Origin: Burkholderiaceae bacterium
GTDB taxonomy: Bacteria > Pseudomonadota > Gammaproteobacteria > Burkholderiales > Burkholderiaceae
Length of the DNA stretch: 41,485 nucleotides
Assembly (NCBI GenBank): GCA_947448415.1
Contig: CANFMT010000022.1
Coordinates: 1 to 41,485, forward strand
Direction: 5' to 3'
Of the stretch, positions 1 through 10,795 are shown piece by piece (position 1 is the stretch's first letter; every line of letters starts with the position of its first letter). The notes below the pieces were generated by a model that saw nothing but the letters and a program-made list of their open reading frames with translations, was not told where the DNA came from and made no database searches. Made by a program: the position numbers and the translations under genes.

Positions 1-17
1 ACTCTCAAGGAAAAAAT

Positions 18-998
18 ATGCAAACAAATTTGCTCAAGCCAAAGATTATTTCTGTTGAAGCGCTTACCGCCAACCAAGCTAAGGTTGTTATGGAGCCGTT
101 CGAGCGTGGCTATGGCCACACACTCGGAAATGCATTACGTCGCGTACTCTTGTCCTCGATGGTTGGTTATGCACCCACTGAAGTAGCCATTGCTGGCGTT
201 GTTCATGAGTACTCCACATTAGATGGAGTTCAAGAGGACGTAGTAAACCTCTTGTTGAATCTCAAAGGTATCGTATTTAAGTTGCAGTCACGTGACGAAG
301 TTACTATCAATTTGCGTAAAGAAGGCCCTGGCGTCGTTACGGCAAAAGATATCGATTTGCCACATGACGTAGAAATCATGAACCCTGATCATGTGATTGC
401 TCACTTGTCAGCAGGTGGCAAGCTGGATATGCAGATCAAGGTTGAAAAAGGCCGTGGTTATGTACCGGGTAACGTACGTCAGTACAGCGATGAAACAACT
501 AAGATTATTGGCCGTATCGTTCTGGATGCTTCATTCAGCCCGGTAAGTCGTGTTAGCTATGCTGTTGAGTCTGCTCGTGTTGAACAACGTACCGACCTCG
601 ATCGTTTGGTGATGACTATCGAAACTAATGGTGTGTTGTCTCCTGAAGAAGCAATTCGTCAAGCAGCTAGCATCTTGGTTGATCAGTTGGTTGTATTCGC
701 GGCCCTCGAAAGCAGCGAAGTTTCTGGTGATTTAGCTCCAAGCCGCTCTTCAATGGTTGATCCAATGTTGATGCGTCCAGTTGATGATCTCGAGCTCACA
801 GTGCGCTCTGCAAACTGCTTGAAGGCTGAGAACATTTACTATATCGGTGACTTGATTCAACGTACAGAGAATGAATTGTTGAAGACGCCTAATTTAGGCC
901 GTAAATCTTTGAATGAAATCAAAGATGTTTTAGCGGCTCGTGGTTTAAGTCTTGGCATGAAACTCGAAAGCTGGCCTCCAGCCAACCTCGAGAAATAA
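18..998 (+). CDS. rpoA: DNA-directed RNA polymerase subunit alpha
   Basis: Alpha subunit of RNA polymerase: its N-terminal domain dimerises and nucleates core assembly, and its C-terminal domain binds UP elements and activators. The 326 aa length is normal. The conserved [13 protein letters not shown] segment lies at about residues 33-45, and the helix-hairpin-helix C-terminal domain ([11 protein letters not shown] ... [10 protein letters not shown]) occupies roughly residues 265-320. A purine-rich stretch (AAGGAAAAAAT) precedes the ATG. It is followed 16 nt later by rplQ, the usual end of the ribosomal protein operon, so transcription enters from upstream of the window. Identification is certain from sequence and context. 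Confidence 0.99.
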   Translation: MQTNLLKPKIISVEALTANQAKVVMEPFERGYGHTLGNALRRVLLSSMVGYAPTEVAIAGVVHEYSTLDGVQEDVVNLLLNLKGIVFKLQSRDEVTINLRKEGPGVVTAKDIDLPHDVEIMNPDHVIAHLSAGGKLDMQIKVEKGRGYVPGNVRQYSDETTKIIGRIVLDASFSPVSRVSYAVESARVEQRTDLDRLVMTIETNGVLSPEEAIRQAASILVDQLVVFAALESSEVSGDLAPSRSSMVDPMLMRPVDDLELTVRSANCLKAENIYYIGDLIQRTENELLKTPNLGRKSLNEIKDVLAARGLSLGMKLESWPPANLEK

Positions 999-1014
999 TT
1001 AGAAAGGAAGCATC

Positions 1015-1410
1015 ATGCGTCACGGAAACGGCTTACGCAAACTAAACAGAACTTCATCACATCGCTTGGCGATGCTGCGCAACATGTCCAATTCACTTTT
1101 GGAGCACGAAGTCATTAAAACGACTTTGCCAAAAGCAAAAGAATTGCGCATGGTTGTTGAGCCTTTGATTACCTTGGGTAAAAAAGATAACTTAGCAAAC
1201 CGTCGCCTAGCATTTAATCGCACACGTGATCGCGATATCGTAGCCAAACTCTTTACAGAGCTCGGCCCACGCTATGCAACACGTCCAGGTGGCTACCTTC
1301 GTATTTTGAAGTTTGGCTTCCGTCATGGCGACAATGCACCAATGGCTTTAGTTGAGTTGGTAGATCGCCCAGAAGTAGAAGAAACAGCAGTTGTAGCTGA
1401 AGAGGCTTAA
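1015..1410 (+). CDS. rplQ: 50S ribosomal protein L17
   Basis: Large-subunit ribosomal protein bL17, which sits near the peptide exit tunnel. The N-terminus [17 protein letters not shown] and the internal [20 protein letters not shown] segment are diagnostic. At 131 aa it has the acidic, alanine/glutamate-rich C-terminal tail common in betaproteobacteria. GAAAGGAAG just upstream is a strong Shine-Dalgarno sequence. It is the last gene of the rpoA operon and is closed by the terminator at 1427-1455. Confidence 0.99.
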   Translation: MRHGNGLRKLNRTSSHRLAMLRNMSNSLLEHEVIKTTLPKAKELRMVVEPLITLGKKDNLANRRLAFNRTRDRDIVAKLFTELGPRYATRPGGYLRILKFGFRHGDNAPMALVELVDRPEVEETAVVAEEA

Positions 1411-1426
1411 GTCTCGCGGTTACGGT

Positions 1427-1455
1427 AAAAAGCCAGGCTTCGGTCTGGCTTTTTT
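1427..1455 (+). terminator. Rho-independent terminator after rplQ
   Basis: Stem AAAAAGCCAGGC pairs with GTCTGGCTTTTT around a TTCG tetraloop (one G-T pair), followed by a T-run. It lies 16 bases after the rplQ stop and ends the ribosomal protein operon. The A-run on the other side could let it work in reverse, but no minus-strand gene ends here. Confidence 0.93.
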
Positions 1456-1479
1456 CATTTATCAGGTTATAAATACAGA

Positions 1480-1830
1480 ATGTCTGAAAACTCCATAGTC
1501 AATACCAGAAAGCTTTTGGTGGTGGTAACGAGTCTTCCAACTATGGAGGCTGCCAAGGGATTAGCTCGTGCCTTAGTGGAGCAAAATTTGGCTGCTTGTG
1601 TGCAACTTACGGAAGGCATCCAATCGATTTATCGTTGGGAGGGTAAGGTTTGCGAGGAGCAAGAGGTTCTTCTTTCTGCAAAAACTGCTGACTGTCAATG
1701 GCTAGAAATTTCCAGCTTCATTCAAGAGCAACATCCTTATGACTTACCGGAAATATTAGCCTTTTCTCCAGAGCAATATGAAACGCAATACGGCAAGTGG
1801 GTTGAGTCTGAGGTAAATTTGAAGTTATGA
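1480..1830 (+). CDS. cutA: CutA1 family divalent-cation tolerance protein
   Basis: Small trimeric PII-like protein linked in E. coli to copper/divalent cation tolerance; the molecular role is still unclear. The 116 aa length fits the family. Motifs visible are AACVQLTEGIQSIYRWEGKV, the ASCQ/KT-type segment LLSAKTADCQWLE and the C-terminal HPYDLPEILAF. The stop overlaps the dsbD start (ATGA at 1827-1830), implying translational coupling, as in the classical cutA-dipZ arrangement of enterobacteria. The start follows the rplQ terminator, so a promoter is expected in 1456-1479 or within the terminator region. Confidence 0.95.
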   Translation: MSENSIVNTRKLLVVVTSLPTMEAAKGLARALVEQNLAACVQLTEGIQSIYRWEGKVCEEQEVLLSAKTADCQWLEISSFIQEQHPYDLPEILAFSPEQYETQYGKWVESEVNLKL

Positions 1831-3501
1831 CATTACGCTCTTTCTGCGTGAGAATTTTTGCGCTCTTGCTGCTTTTATCTGCACAAGTATTTGCCGCGCA
1901 AGATTTCTTGCCACCAGAAAAGGCATTTCGGGTTGAGGCAACCTGGCTAGAAAATTCTAATCAAATTGAGTTGGAATTTTTGCCCGTAAAAGGCTATTAC
2001 ATTTACCAAGAATCTCTTAAATTCCAAGCGGGTAGCTATGCTGAGAAGCTAAGTAATATAAGGCCCTCATTGCCGCCAGGCATAGAAAAATTTGATGAAA
2101 CTTTTCAAAAAAAGTTGCAGGTATATAAAGAGCCGTTCTTAGTTTTTTTAGATATCAAACCAGCTGCAGGCCAACCTGTTCATTTGGAGGTGACTCTACA
2201 AGGTTGCGCAGAGGCAGGTATTTGTTATCCACCCATGACCCTGAAATTTTTACTTGCTGCCCCTGGAGTGAAGGCAGCCCCGATACCAGATGTTCTTGAT
2301 GGGATATCTCAACTAAATACTCAGGCGAGAAGTGAATTTAGTTTGACTGATTTATGGCGCGAGCGCGATGATGTAAACGCTATTGGACGTTTTTTAGAAA
2401 GCACTTCAACCGCTTATTTATTTTTAGCCTTCTTTGTCTTGGGCCTTGCTTTGGCCTTTACGCCTTGTGTACTTCCCATGTTGCCAATCTTGTCGAGCGT
2501 TATCTTCGGCACCCAGAGTGGTAAAGCCATTTCTAAGGGCCGTGCCAGCGTCCTAGCACTAGCTTATGTCTTGGGTATGGCGTTGGTATATGCCTTGGCT
2601 GGCGTCTTAATGGCAGCCCTTGGCGGCAGCGTCCAGCGCACCCTACAAAGTCCCTTTGCGCTCGCAACTTTTGCCTTATTGCTTTTAGTTCTCTCTGGCA
2701 GCCTGTTTGGTTTGTATGACCTGCGTTTGCCACAATCTTTGCATCAGCATGTCGATAGACTGGCAGGGCGCCAAAAGGGCGGTAGTGTATTTGGGGCATT
2801 TGCCTTGGGCGGCATTTCTACTTTGGTTGCCAGCCCCTGCATTACTGCTCCTTTAGCGGGCGTTTTGGCCTTTATCGCTCAAACGGGGTCTATGAGCTTA
2901 GGGGCAGGATTGCTCTTTGTAATGGCCTTGGGAATGGGTCTACCGCTTTTGTTTATCGCTATAGAAGCCCGTATTTTGATTCCATCTACTGGTATTTGGA
3001 TGGTCTATTTGCAGCGTACCTTGGGAGTTCTCCTGGTCGCCACGGCAGCATGGATTGCCTCGCCATTGCTCCAGAAAAATGATGTTGCGGGAACCGCAAA
3101 AACAGTCAATGGCCAGAGCATTCATCAAGTAGGTGATTTATCTTTTGTGGTGATTCATTCGCCTGCAGAGTTGGATGCGCAATTAAGCAAGGCTAAGGAG
3201 GAGAAGAAATTGGTTCTTCTGGATTTTTATGCAGACTGGTGTATTAGCTGTAAGGAGATGGAAGTAAATACCTTTACAAATCCAGAGGTAAGTAAAGAGC
3301 TAAAACAGTTTGTCTTATTGCAAGCTGACGTTACTGCAAACAGCCCTGAGAACCAGGCACTACTTAAGCGCTTCGGTTTATTTGGCCCCCCAGGAATTCT
3401 GATCTTTAATCAAAATTCAGCAGAGCTAAAAGACCAACGTGTGGTTGGCTATATGCCACCCCAGCGTTTTATTGAACGATTAAAGCAAACAGCAAGCACG
3501 C

Positions 3502-3506
<5 letters not shown>
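1827..3506 (+). CDS. dsbD: Thiol:disulfide interchange protein DsbD
   Basis: Inner-membrane reductase that carries electrons from cytoplasmic thioredoxin to periplasmic DsbC, CcmG/ResA-type and related partners. A signal peptide is at about 1-23. The periplasmic alpha domain has C127 and C133 (GCAEAGICYPP). The membrane core has C214 (FTPCVLPML) and C338 (SPCITAPLAG). The C-terminal thioredoxin-like gamma domain has C472 and C475 (ADWCISCKEME). I count about six hydrophobic helices rather than the eight of E. coli DsbD: after the WMVYLQRTLGVLLVATAAW helix the sequence runs straight into the gamma domain. An even number keeps the gamma domain periplasmic. Coupled to cutA by a 4-base overlap. 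Confidence 0.96.
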
Positions 3507-5201
<1,695 letters not shown>

Positions 5202-5315
5202 GTCCAGAAGCTATTGTAAAATCACGCAAAATCATGAAATATCTCATGGTGTTGGGTAAAAGGTTGTAAATGCAGGGCCCAAACACTTTTAGGAATTTTT
5301 GCCAAGGTAAACATA

Positions 5316-6041
5316 ATGCGTCAAACCTCTCAAATCTCCAAATTAACCGGCTTACGGGCTGGTTTTGCGGTTCTCTCCATTTTCGCTCTGATCAGCGTAT
5401 CCGGTAAAGTTTTTGCTGCCGATGCGGCTCCTATGGCAGCCGCTCCAGAAGCTAAAGCAGAAGTTCCAGGTAAACCTAAGGTTGATCCAGCTGCGGGTGA
5501 AGCACTGTATTCAAATGGCGATGCAACTCGTGGCGTAACCGCTTGTATCACTTGCCATGGACCAAAAGGTCAAAGTGCGATTGGTACATGGCCAAAGCTT
5601 TCCGCTCAGCATGCCGCGTACCTCACAAAGCAGTTGAAAAACTTTAAAGAAGGCACTCGCGCAAATCCAATCATGATGGGTATGGCAGCCACTTTGACTC
5701 AACAAGATATGCAAAATATTTCAGCTTTTTTAGCTAAGCAGCCAATCTCCCAGGGTGTTGCTCAAGATAAAGAAACAATTGCATTAGGCCAAAGTATTTA
5801 TCGTGGGGGTATTGCAGCAAAAGGCGTTCCAGCTTGTGCTGCCTGTCACAGCCCAACAGGCGCTGGTATTCCTGCTCAGTACCCGCTTCTTGGCGGTCAA
5901 TGGGCTGAATACAATAATGCCCAGTTGCTAGCTTTCCGCGAGGGTGTCCGCAAGAACAGCAGCCAAATGACAACAATTGCTACTAAGCTTTCTGATGCAG
6001 AAATGAAAGCGGTAGCTGATTACATCGCAGGTTTGCATTAA
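5316..6041 (+). CDS. Diheme cytochrome c4
   Basis: Periplasmic electron carrier with two heme c groups, generally passing electrons from the bc1 complex to terminal oxidases. The signal peptide (about residues 1-34, ending VSGKVFAA) is followed by an Ala/Pro-rich linker. Two homologous domains each carry CxxCH: CITCHGPKG and CAACHSPTG. Likely methionine ligands lie in PIMMGMAATL and SSQMTTIATKL. Length 241 aa. AAGG upstream serves as Shine-Dalgarno. A strong terminator follows directly. In related genera I recall the System II maturation genes resB-ccsB next; here the next gene is lysA on the other strand. Confidence 0.94.
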   Translation: MRQTSQISKLTGLRAGFAVLSIFALISVSGKVFAADAAPMAAAPEAKAEVPGKPKVDPAAGEALYSNGDATRGVTACITCHGPKGQSAIGTWPKLSAQHAAYLTKQLKNFKEGTRANPIMMGMAATLTQQDMQNISAFLAKQPISQGVAQDKETIALGQSIYRGGIAAKGVPACAACHSPTGAGIPAQYPLLGGQWAEYNNAQLLAFREGVRKNSSQMTTIATKLSDAEMKAVADYIAGLH

Positions 6042-6055
6042 TTAGCTAAAGCATT

Positions 6056-6090
6056 AAAACAAAACCCCGCTACTTCAGCGGGGTTTTTTG
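6056..6090. terminator. Rho-independent terminator after cytochrome c4
   Basis: AACCCCGC and GCGGGGTT pair around a 7-base loop (TACTTCA), followed by T6. The upstream side reads AAAACAAAA, so the reverse strand also has a T-rich tail. It sits between the cytochrome gene and the converging lysA stop and probably serves both. Confidence 0.92.
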
Positions 6091-6113
6091 TTGTCTAAAA
6101 CTTTTACAGATTA

Positions 6114-7412
6114 TTAATTTGGCAAAACCGTTTCACCTGCAAATAAGTCACTCGTTTTTTCACGAGCACGAATCACGTAAGCATTTTTACCGTCAACCAT
6201 AATCTCTGCTGGTTTGGGGCGCGTGTTGTAGTTAGATGCCATCACAAAACCATAGGCTCCAGCAGACAGAATTGCCAATAAATCACCTTCTTCTATTGCA
6301 AGATTACGATCTCTTCCTAGCCAGTCGCCAGATTCGCAAACCGGACCAACGACGTCATAAATGAGGCTCTTTGCTTGTATGGCTTTCACGGGCACGATGG
6401 CGTGGTGAGCTTCATATAGGGCAGGGCGCATCAGCTCAGTCATTGCAGCATCTACGATGCAAAAGTTCTTCTCAGCACCAGGCTTAAGGTATTCAACCGT
6501 TGTTAGCAATACACCTGCGTTACCCACTAGAGATCTGCCGGGTTCAAGTACTACATCGAGGTGGCCAAAACCGCGCTCCGCAACATGATTCAAAAGGGTG
6601 TTGGTGAATTCTGTAATGTCCGGTGGAGTTTCATCGCTATAAGAGATGCCAAGACCTCCGCCTAAATCGAGATGATGAATCACAATGCCTTCTCTTTTGA
6701 GATGCTCTACTAAATCTAAAACTTTATCTAAAGCATCTAAGTAAGGGGCAGTAGTAGTGATTTGGGAGCCGATATGACAATCAATCCCCACAACATCAAT
6801 TTGGGAAAGTTGCGATGCTTCACGATAGGTTTTCAAAACTTCGTGATACGCAATGCCAAATTTATTCCCTTTTAGCCCAGTGGAAATGTAGGGGTGAGTT
6901 TGTGCGTCCACATCTGGGTTAACACGTAACGAAATCGGCGCGCGACAGTTCATTTGGGTTGCAACACGATTAATTTGATGAAGCTCAGCAATAGATTCAA
7001 CATTAATACATTTAACGCCAGCCTTTAAGGCAGCTGCAATCTCAGTAGCAGATTTACCAACACCTGCAAACACTAGGCTTTTTGGATCGGCTCCGATTGC
7101 TAAGGCACGAGCCAATTCTCCGCCACTCACCAAATCAAAACCGGACCCCAGTTTTTTGAAGCAATCAATTACAGCTAAATTGCTATTGGCTTTCATCGCG
7201 TAATGAACGCGGGCGCGACGTTTACCTTTGTTATCAACGCATGCTTTGTCGTAGGCCTGATAGGCTTCGGTTAACGCTTTTTTACTATAAACATATAGGG
7301 GCGTTCCAAACTCTTTTGCTAAATCTGCGAGTGGAATTTCTTCGGCATACCAGTTGCCATTGCGTTCCGTAAATCCAGATAATTTAGGGATTGGAATTGC
7401 TTTAATTGTCAT
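6114..7412 (-). CDS. lysA: Diaminopimelate decarboxylase
   Basis: PLP-dependent decarboxylation of meso-diaminopimelate to L-lysine, the last step of lysine synthesis. It is a fold-type III (alanine-racemase-like) enzyme. The PLP lysine lies in VHYAMKANSN. The phosphate-binding glycine loop is LDLGGGLGISY, followed by EPGRSLVGNAG, and the second-subunit cysteine is in GPVCESGDWLGRDR. The 432 aa length is normal. Its ATG overlaps the lptM stop by one base (TAATG), so the pair lptM-lysA is one transcription unit. Confidence 0.98.
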   Translation of the reverse strand: MTIKAIPIPKLSGFTERNGNWYAEEIPLADLAKEFGTPLYVYSKKALTEAYQAYDKACVDNKGKRRARVHYAMKANSNLAVIDCFKKLGSGFDLVSGGELARALAIGADPKSLVFAGVGKSATEIAAALKAGVKCINVESIAELHQINRVATQMNCRAPISLRVNPDVDAQTHPYISTGLKGNKFGIAYHEVLKTYREASQLSQIDVVGIDCHIGSQITTTAPYLDALDKVLDLVEHLKREGIVIHHLDLGGGLGISYSDETPPDITEFTNTLLNHVAERGFGHLDVVLEPGRSLVGNAGVLLTTVEYLKPGAEKNFCIVDAAMTELMRPALYEAHHAIVPVKAIQAKSLIYDVVGPVCESGDWLGRDRNLAIEEGDLLAILSAGAYGFVMASNYNTRPKPAEIMVDGKNAYVIRAREKTSDLFAGETVLPN

Positions 7413-7603
7413 TACTTGGCCGATGAGGAATTGCTTGGGCTAGCAGAGGTTTGAGGTGGGTAAAGCTTGCCTTTGGGTTCTGGCTCTGTAGGAGCTGGTG
7501 GAACGGGTGGCACATTTGGCAAAGATAACGGTCCTCTAACCCCACATCCGGCAAGGGCTATTAGAAGGCTAATACCGAGGGCTCTATTAAGAATCGCTAT
7601 CAT
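7412..7603 (-). CDS. lptM: Small LptM-like outer-membrane lipoprotein
   Basis: About 63 aa lipoprotein. The signal peptide MIAILNRALGISLLIALAGC ends in a lipobox LAGC, followed by GVRGPLSLP and a Pro/Ser-rich tail. This is the YifL/LptM (LPS-assembly lipoprotein) pattern; LptM is known in E. coli to help LptD oxidation and assembly. The ATG at 7603 is preferred over an upstream in-frame start at 7660, because it places the lipobox correctly. The position directly upstream of lysA and opposite cyaY is typical of proteobacteria. Confidence 0.85.
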   Translation of the reverse strand: MIAILNRALGISLLIALAGCGVRGPLSLPNVPPVPPAPTEPEPKGKLYPPQTSASPSNSSSAK

Positions 7604-7650
7604 GAATGTCTCTAAAACGAATGATTGAATATAGCATGCAGGGCTCGAGT

Positions 7651-8034
7651 ATGAATCCAAATAATTCAGGTGTAGAAACCATTGATGACAAGCAGTTCTA
7701 TCAGCTAGGAAGCAATTTATTGCATTCTATTGAGGTGGCGTTAGAGGCTGCAGATGATCAATTAGATCTCGATTTGGATATTGAGCGCCAAGGCGGCAAT
7801 GTGATCAATATTCGCTTTCGAGATAAAAGCGTAATCGTCGTCAATACACAACCCCCTTTGCATGAGATCTGGGTGGCTGCTAAATCAGGCGGTTATCACT
7901 ATCGCTGGGCTGGAACTATGGCAAATCCTTTGTGGCTCGATACCAAAACAGGCAAAGAGCTATTGGGCGACTTGAGCGAGTTTGCCAGCGCTCAGGCTGG
8001 ACAAGCGGTCAAAATCCAGCTTATTGAAGGCTAA
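7651..8034 (+). CDS. cyaY: Frataxin homolog CyaY (iron-sulfur cluster assembly)
   Basis: Bacterial frataxin, an iron-binding regulator of cysteine desulfurase IscS in Fe-S assembly. An acidic first helix (EVALEAADDQLDLDLDIERQ) is followed by the beta-sheet pattern GGNVINIRFRDKSVIVVN and the signature HEIWVAAKSGGYHYRW. Start: ATG at 7651 has AGGG seven bases upstream and gives 127 aa; in-frame ATGs at 7636 and 7606 lack such a site. It converges on aroB with only three bases between the two stop codons. Confidence 0.95.
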   Translation: MNPNNSGVETIDDKQFYQLGSNLLHSIEVALEAADDQLDLDLDIERQGGNVINIRFRDKSVIVVNTQPPLHEIWVAAKSGGYHYRWAGTMANPLWLDTKTGKELLGDLSEFASAQAGQAVKIQLIEG

Positions 8035-8037
8035 AAA

Positions 8038-9123
8038 TTAGGCTGCGCCTGTTGCGCTGAGAGTTTCAATAACCTGTGCATCTGGCGCGCTTTTAATTTG
8101 CGCTTTGCCAATTTTTTCCAAAACCACATAACGAATTTGACCGCCTTCAGTTTTCTTATCTACCTGCATTAGCTCCATATACCTGGCGGCGCCAAATTTT
8201 GGTGGCACGATTGGTAAGTTCATGGATTGGATAATTTTAGTAAGTCTTGCTACGTCTGCTGCACTGATGAGATTTAAGCGATGAGATAGATCAGCGCCCA
8301 TCACCATTCCACAGCCTACGGCCTCACCATGGAGCCATTCGCCATAACCCATACCAGCCTCAATCGCATGACCAAAGGTGTGGCCAAAATTCAGGGTCGC
8401 GCGAATTCCGCCTTCTCTTTCGTCTGCAGAAACTACGGCTGATTTAATTTCACAGGAGCGCAAAACTGCATGACCCATTGCTTCGGTATCGCATGCCAAA
8501 AGGGCGCTTGCGTTCGACTCAATCCAATCTAAAAATTGCATATCTGCAATGGCGCCATGTTTGATTACTTCAGCCAAGCCAGCGGAGAGTTCTCTTGGAG
8601 GAAGGGTCTTTAAAGTATTGAGATCGGCAATCACGGCTACAGGCTGATGAAAGGCGCCGATCATATTTTTTCCAAGTGGATGATTAATCCCAGTTTTGCC
8701 GCCAACCGATGAGTCCACCTGAGCCAATAATGTAGTTGGGACTTGGATAAAACGAATGCCACGCATAAAGCTAGCAGCTGCAAATCCAGTCATATCGCCA
8801 ATAACACCACCGCCTAAGGCAACCAACATTGTTTGGCGATCTGCTCCAAACTTTAGCAAGTCATCAAAAATCAGCTGCAGATTTTGCCAATCTTTATAAG
8901 ACTCGCCATCAGGTAGTGTGATGGTTCTTACGGGCTTACCAAGCCCACCTAAAGTCTTGGTGAGGCGCTCTGCATAGAGGGGCGCTACAGTTGCGTTGGT
9001 AACAATGTAAATCGAAGTTGCTTTTTCACAGGCATTAAATAACTTGGGTTGATCAATGAGATCTGTGCCAATGTAAATGGGGTAGCTGCGATTACCAAGA
9101 TCAACTTCGAGGGTTTTCATCAT
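8038..9123 (-). CDS. aroB: 3-dehydroquinate synthase
   Basis: Second step of the shikimate pathway: NAD- and metal-dependent cyclisation of DAHP to 3-dehydroquinate. Motifs include the NAD-binding [33 protein letters not shown] and the metal-binding histidines in [11 protein letters not shown] and [11 protein letters not shown] start at the ATG at 9123 (or the adjacent ATG at 9120) is preferred. An in-frame TTG at 9153 would add ten residues and overlap aroK. It follows aroK by 13-16 bases, so aroK-aroB is an operon. Confidence 0.97.
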   Translation of the reverse strand: MMKTLEVDLGNRSYPIYIGTDLIDQPKLFNACEKATSIYIVTNATVAPLYAERLTKTLGGLGKPVRTITLPDGESYKDWQNLQLIFDDLLKFGADRQTMLVALGGGVIGDMTGFAAASFMRGIRFIQVPTTLLAQVDSSVGGKTGINHPLGKNMIGAFHQPVAVIADLNTLKTLPPRELSAGLAEVIKHGAIADMQFLDWIESNASALLACDTEAMGHAVLRSCEIKSAVVSADEREGGIRATLNFGHTFGHAIEAGMGYGEWLHGEAVGCGMVMGADLSHRLNLISAADVARLTKIIQSMNLPIVPPKFGAARYMELMQVDKKTEGGQIRYVVLEKIGKAQIKSAPDAQVIETLSATGAA

Positions 9124-9136
9124 AGGGTCAATGTAT

Positions 9137-9661
9137 TTAAGCGGAAAGTTCAAGTTGCATGATTAAGGTGTTGACTAGTTGATTAACACTTGGCTTGCCA
9201 GTTTCAATCACATGATCTGCAATCTCACGATAAAGAGGATCGCGAATAGCGTATAAATTCTCGAGAATTTTCTTGGCATCGCCGTTTCTCAATAAGGGAC
9301 GACCTTCGCCGCCTTTTGTTCGATGCCAGAGTTCAATTGGGTTAGCGTGCAGATAGATAACGGTACCACGCTCTTTTAGTGCGTTACGATTTTCAGCTAA
9401 CAAAACAGCGCCACCACCAGTTGCTAAAACAATCTCTTGTTCGTCGGTGATCTCTCGAATAGCTTGCGCCTCTCTTTTGCGAAAGCCCTCTTCACCTTCC
9501 ATTTCAAAGATCACCGGAATCTTGACGCCGCAACGTTCTTCAATGACGTGGTCGGCATCTAGAAAGCGACGCCCTAATTTCTTGGCAAGAACTTTCCCGA
9601 CAGTCGACTTCCCGGCCCCCATGAGGCCGATTAGAAAAATATTGTTTGTCGAAGAGTTCAC
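9137..9661 (-). CDS. aroK: Shikimate kinase
   Basis: ATP-dependent phosphorylation of shikimate. The P-loop GLMGAGKST is near residue 14, followed by the shikimate-binding DAD (LDADHVIE), ATGGGAVL and the lid arginine region GRPLLR. At 174 aa it is a normal AroK. It starts 12 bases after the pilQ-like stop, on the same strand, matching the widespread pilQ-aroK-aroB order. Co-transcription with the secretin gene is likely. Confidence 0.97.
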   Translation of the reverse strand: MNSSTNNIFLIGLMGAGKSTVGKVLAKKLGRRFLDADHVIEERCGVKIPVIFEMEGEEGFRKREAQAIREITDEQEIVLATGGGAVLLAENRNALKERGTVIYLHANPIELWHRTKGGEGRPLLRNGDAKKILENLYAIRDPLYREIADHVIETGKPSVNQLVNTLIMQLELSA

Positions 9662-9673
9662 TCCTCGATTTTA

Positions 9674-10795
9674 TTAGGGTTTGTCTAGGATGGTCGGGGT
9701 TAAGAAGACAAGTAGCTCAGTTTTGTCTTGTAACTTAGATTTATGGCGGAATAAGTGGCCTACGAGGGGGATATCGCCTAGTAACGGAACTTTGATCTCA
9801 TCCTCGCGCTCAGTTGTCTGGAATATTCCGCCAATGATGGCTGTACCCCCATTTTCAACGGTTATCTCAGAGCTAAGGCTTTTGGTATCAATGGCATAAC
9901 CCTGCTCAGTTTTCATACCAATGCTGTCTTTGTTGATGCCTACTAGCAGTGAAATTTTTCCATCCGGGTGTATTTTGGGAATCACCTCTAAGCGCAAGTT
10001 TGCTTTTCTAAATTGGACTTTACTGCCATTTTGAGAAGTGGTTTGATAGGGAAGTTCTGTTCCCTGTTCAATGGTGGCCTTGACTTGATCTCCAGTCATG
10101 ATTCTGGGGTTTGACAGAATCTTTCCTTGACCGTCTGACTCTAAAGCCGATAGTTCCATCTGTAAAAGGCGACTGGCATTCTTAGAGACAAGAGTGGTTG
10201 CGATAGTGGCAGGGTTAAAGCCGCTTAGGCCGGCGCCACCTAAATCTAGACTACTAGTGATTTTTTGACCTAGATTGCTGCCGATTGAATTGGCCTGGTA
10301 TCCAAGCTTTACTCCTAGCTCGCGTGCAAAGCGTTCATCTGCCTCGACAATGCGGGCTTCAATCAATATTTGCCGCGGGCTATGCAGATGATCGCCACCA
10401 AAGGGAAGCGCGGCATCCTCACGACGATATTTCTGAAATGCCAAAATTTCAGCATGAGGCCCGATCCAATAAATATCGCCGTTGCGAACCATGCGCAGAC
10501 CTTTGCTTGCTAGGATAGATTGCAGAGCAGTTTGCCAAGGGGTATTGACGAGATCTACCGTAATCCTTCCTTTAATGGAGTCGCTTAATAAAAAATTAGT
10601 GTTACCGAGTTTGGCTAAAGTTTGTAAAAGTTCTGATAACTCGATATCGGTAAATTGCAAACTGATTGGAGTGTGCGCTGGGTTGTAGGAGGGTGGATTT
10701 CCCCAGGCTGGGTAGGTTAATAAATAGAGGGCAATAGCAGCACTCGCCAGATGCTTTTTTGAACTTTCTTGCATGCCTTTGAGGTTCAAATTCAT
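9674..10795 (-). CDS. pilQ: Short PilQ/HofQ-like secretin
   Basis: Outer-membrane secretin subunit related to type IV pilus PilQ and competence HofQ/ComE. Order: signal peptide (MQESSKKHLASAAIALYLL..., cleavage after about residue 32), one STN/N0 domain (about 45-118, FTDIELSELLQTLAKLGNTN), then directly the secretin core, beginning RQILIEARIVEADERFARELG and ending with VGHLFRHKSKLQDKTELLVF. I see neither AMIN domains nor the N1/KH module that normally sits between N0 and the core; 373 aa is far below the roughly 700 aa of a typical PilQ. The ATG overlaps the upstream gene's stop (ATGA at 10792-10795), so the two are coupled. The reading frame is intact. A functional minimal secretin or an unusual HofQ are both possible. 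Confidence 0.85.
   Translation of the reverse strand: MNLNLKGMQESSKKHLASAAIALYLLTYPAWGNPPSYNPAHTPISLQFTDIELSELLQTLAKLGNTNFLLSDSIKGRITVDLVNTPWQTALQSILASKGLRMVRNGDIYWIGPHAEILAFQKYRREDAALPFGGDHLHSPRQILIEARIVEADERFARELGVKLGYQANSIGSNLGQKITSSLDLGGAGLSGFNPATIATTLVSKNASRLLQMELSALESDGQGKILSNPRIMTGDQVKATIEQGTELPYQTTSQNGSKVQFRKANLRLEVIPKIHPDGKISLLVGINKDSIGMKTEQGYAIDTKSLSSEITVENGGTAIIGGIFQTTEREDEIKVPLLGDIPLVGHLFRHKSKLQDKTELLVFLTPTILDKP

Noticed and set aside
9123..9153. TTG start for aroB overlapping aroK.
   Set aside because: The added residues ([10 protein letters not shown]) are not part of the conserved AroB N-terminus, and two ATGs follow immediately after the aroK stop.
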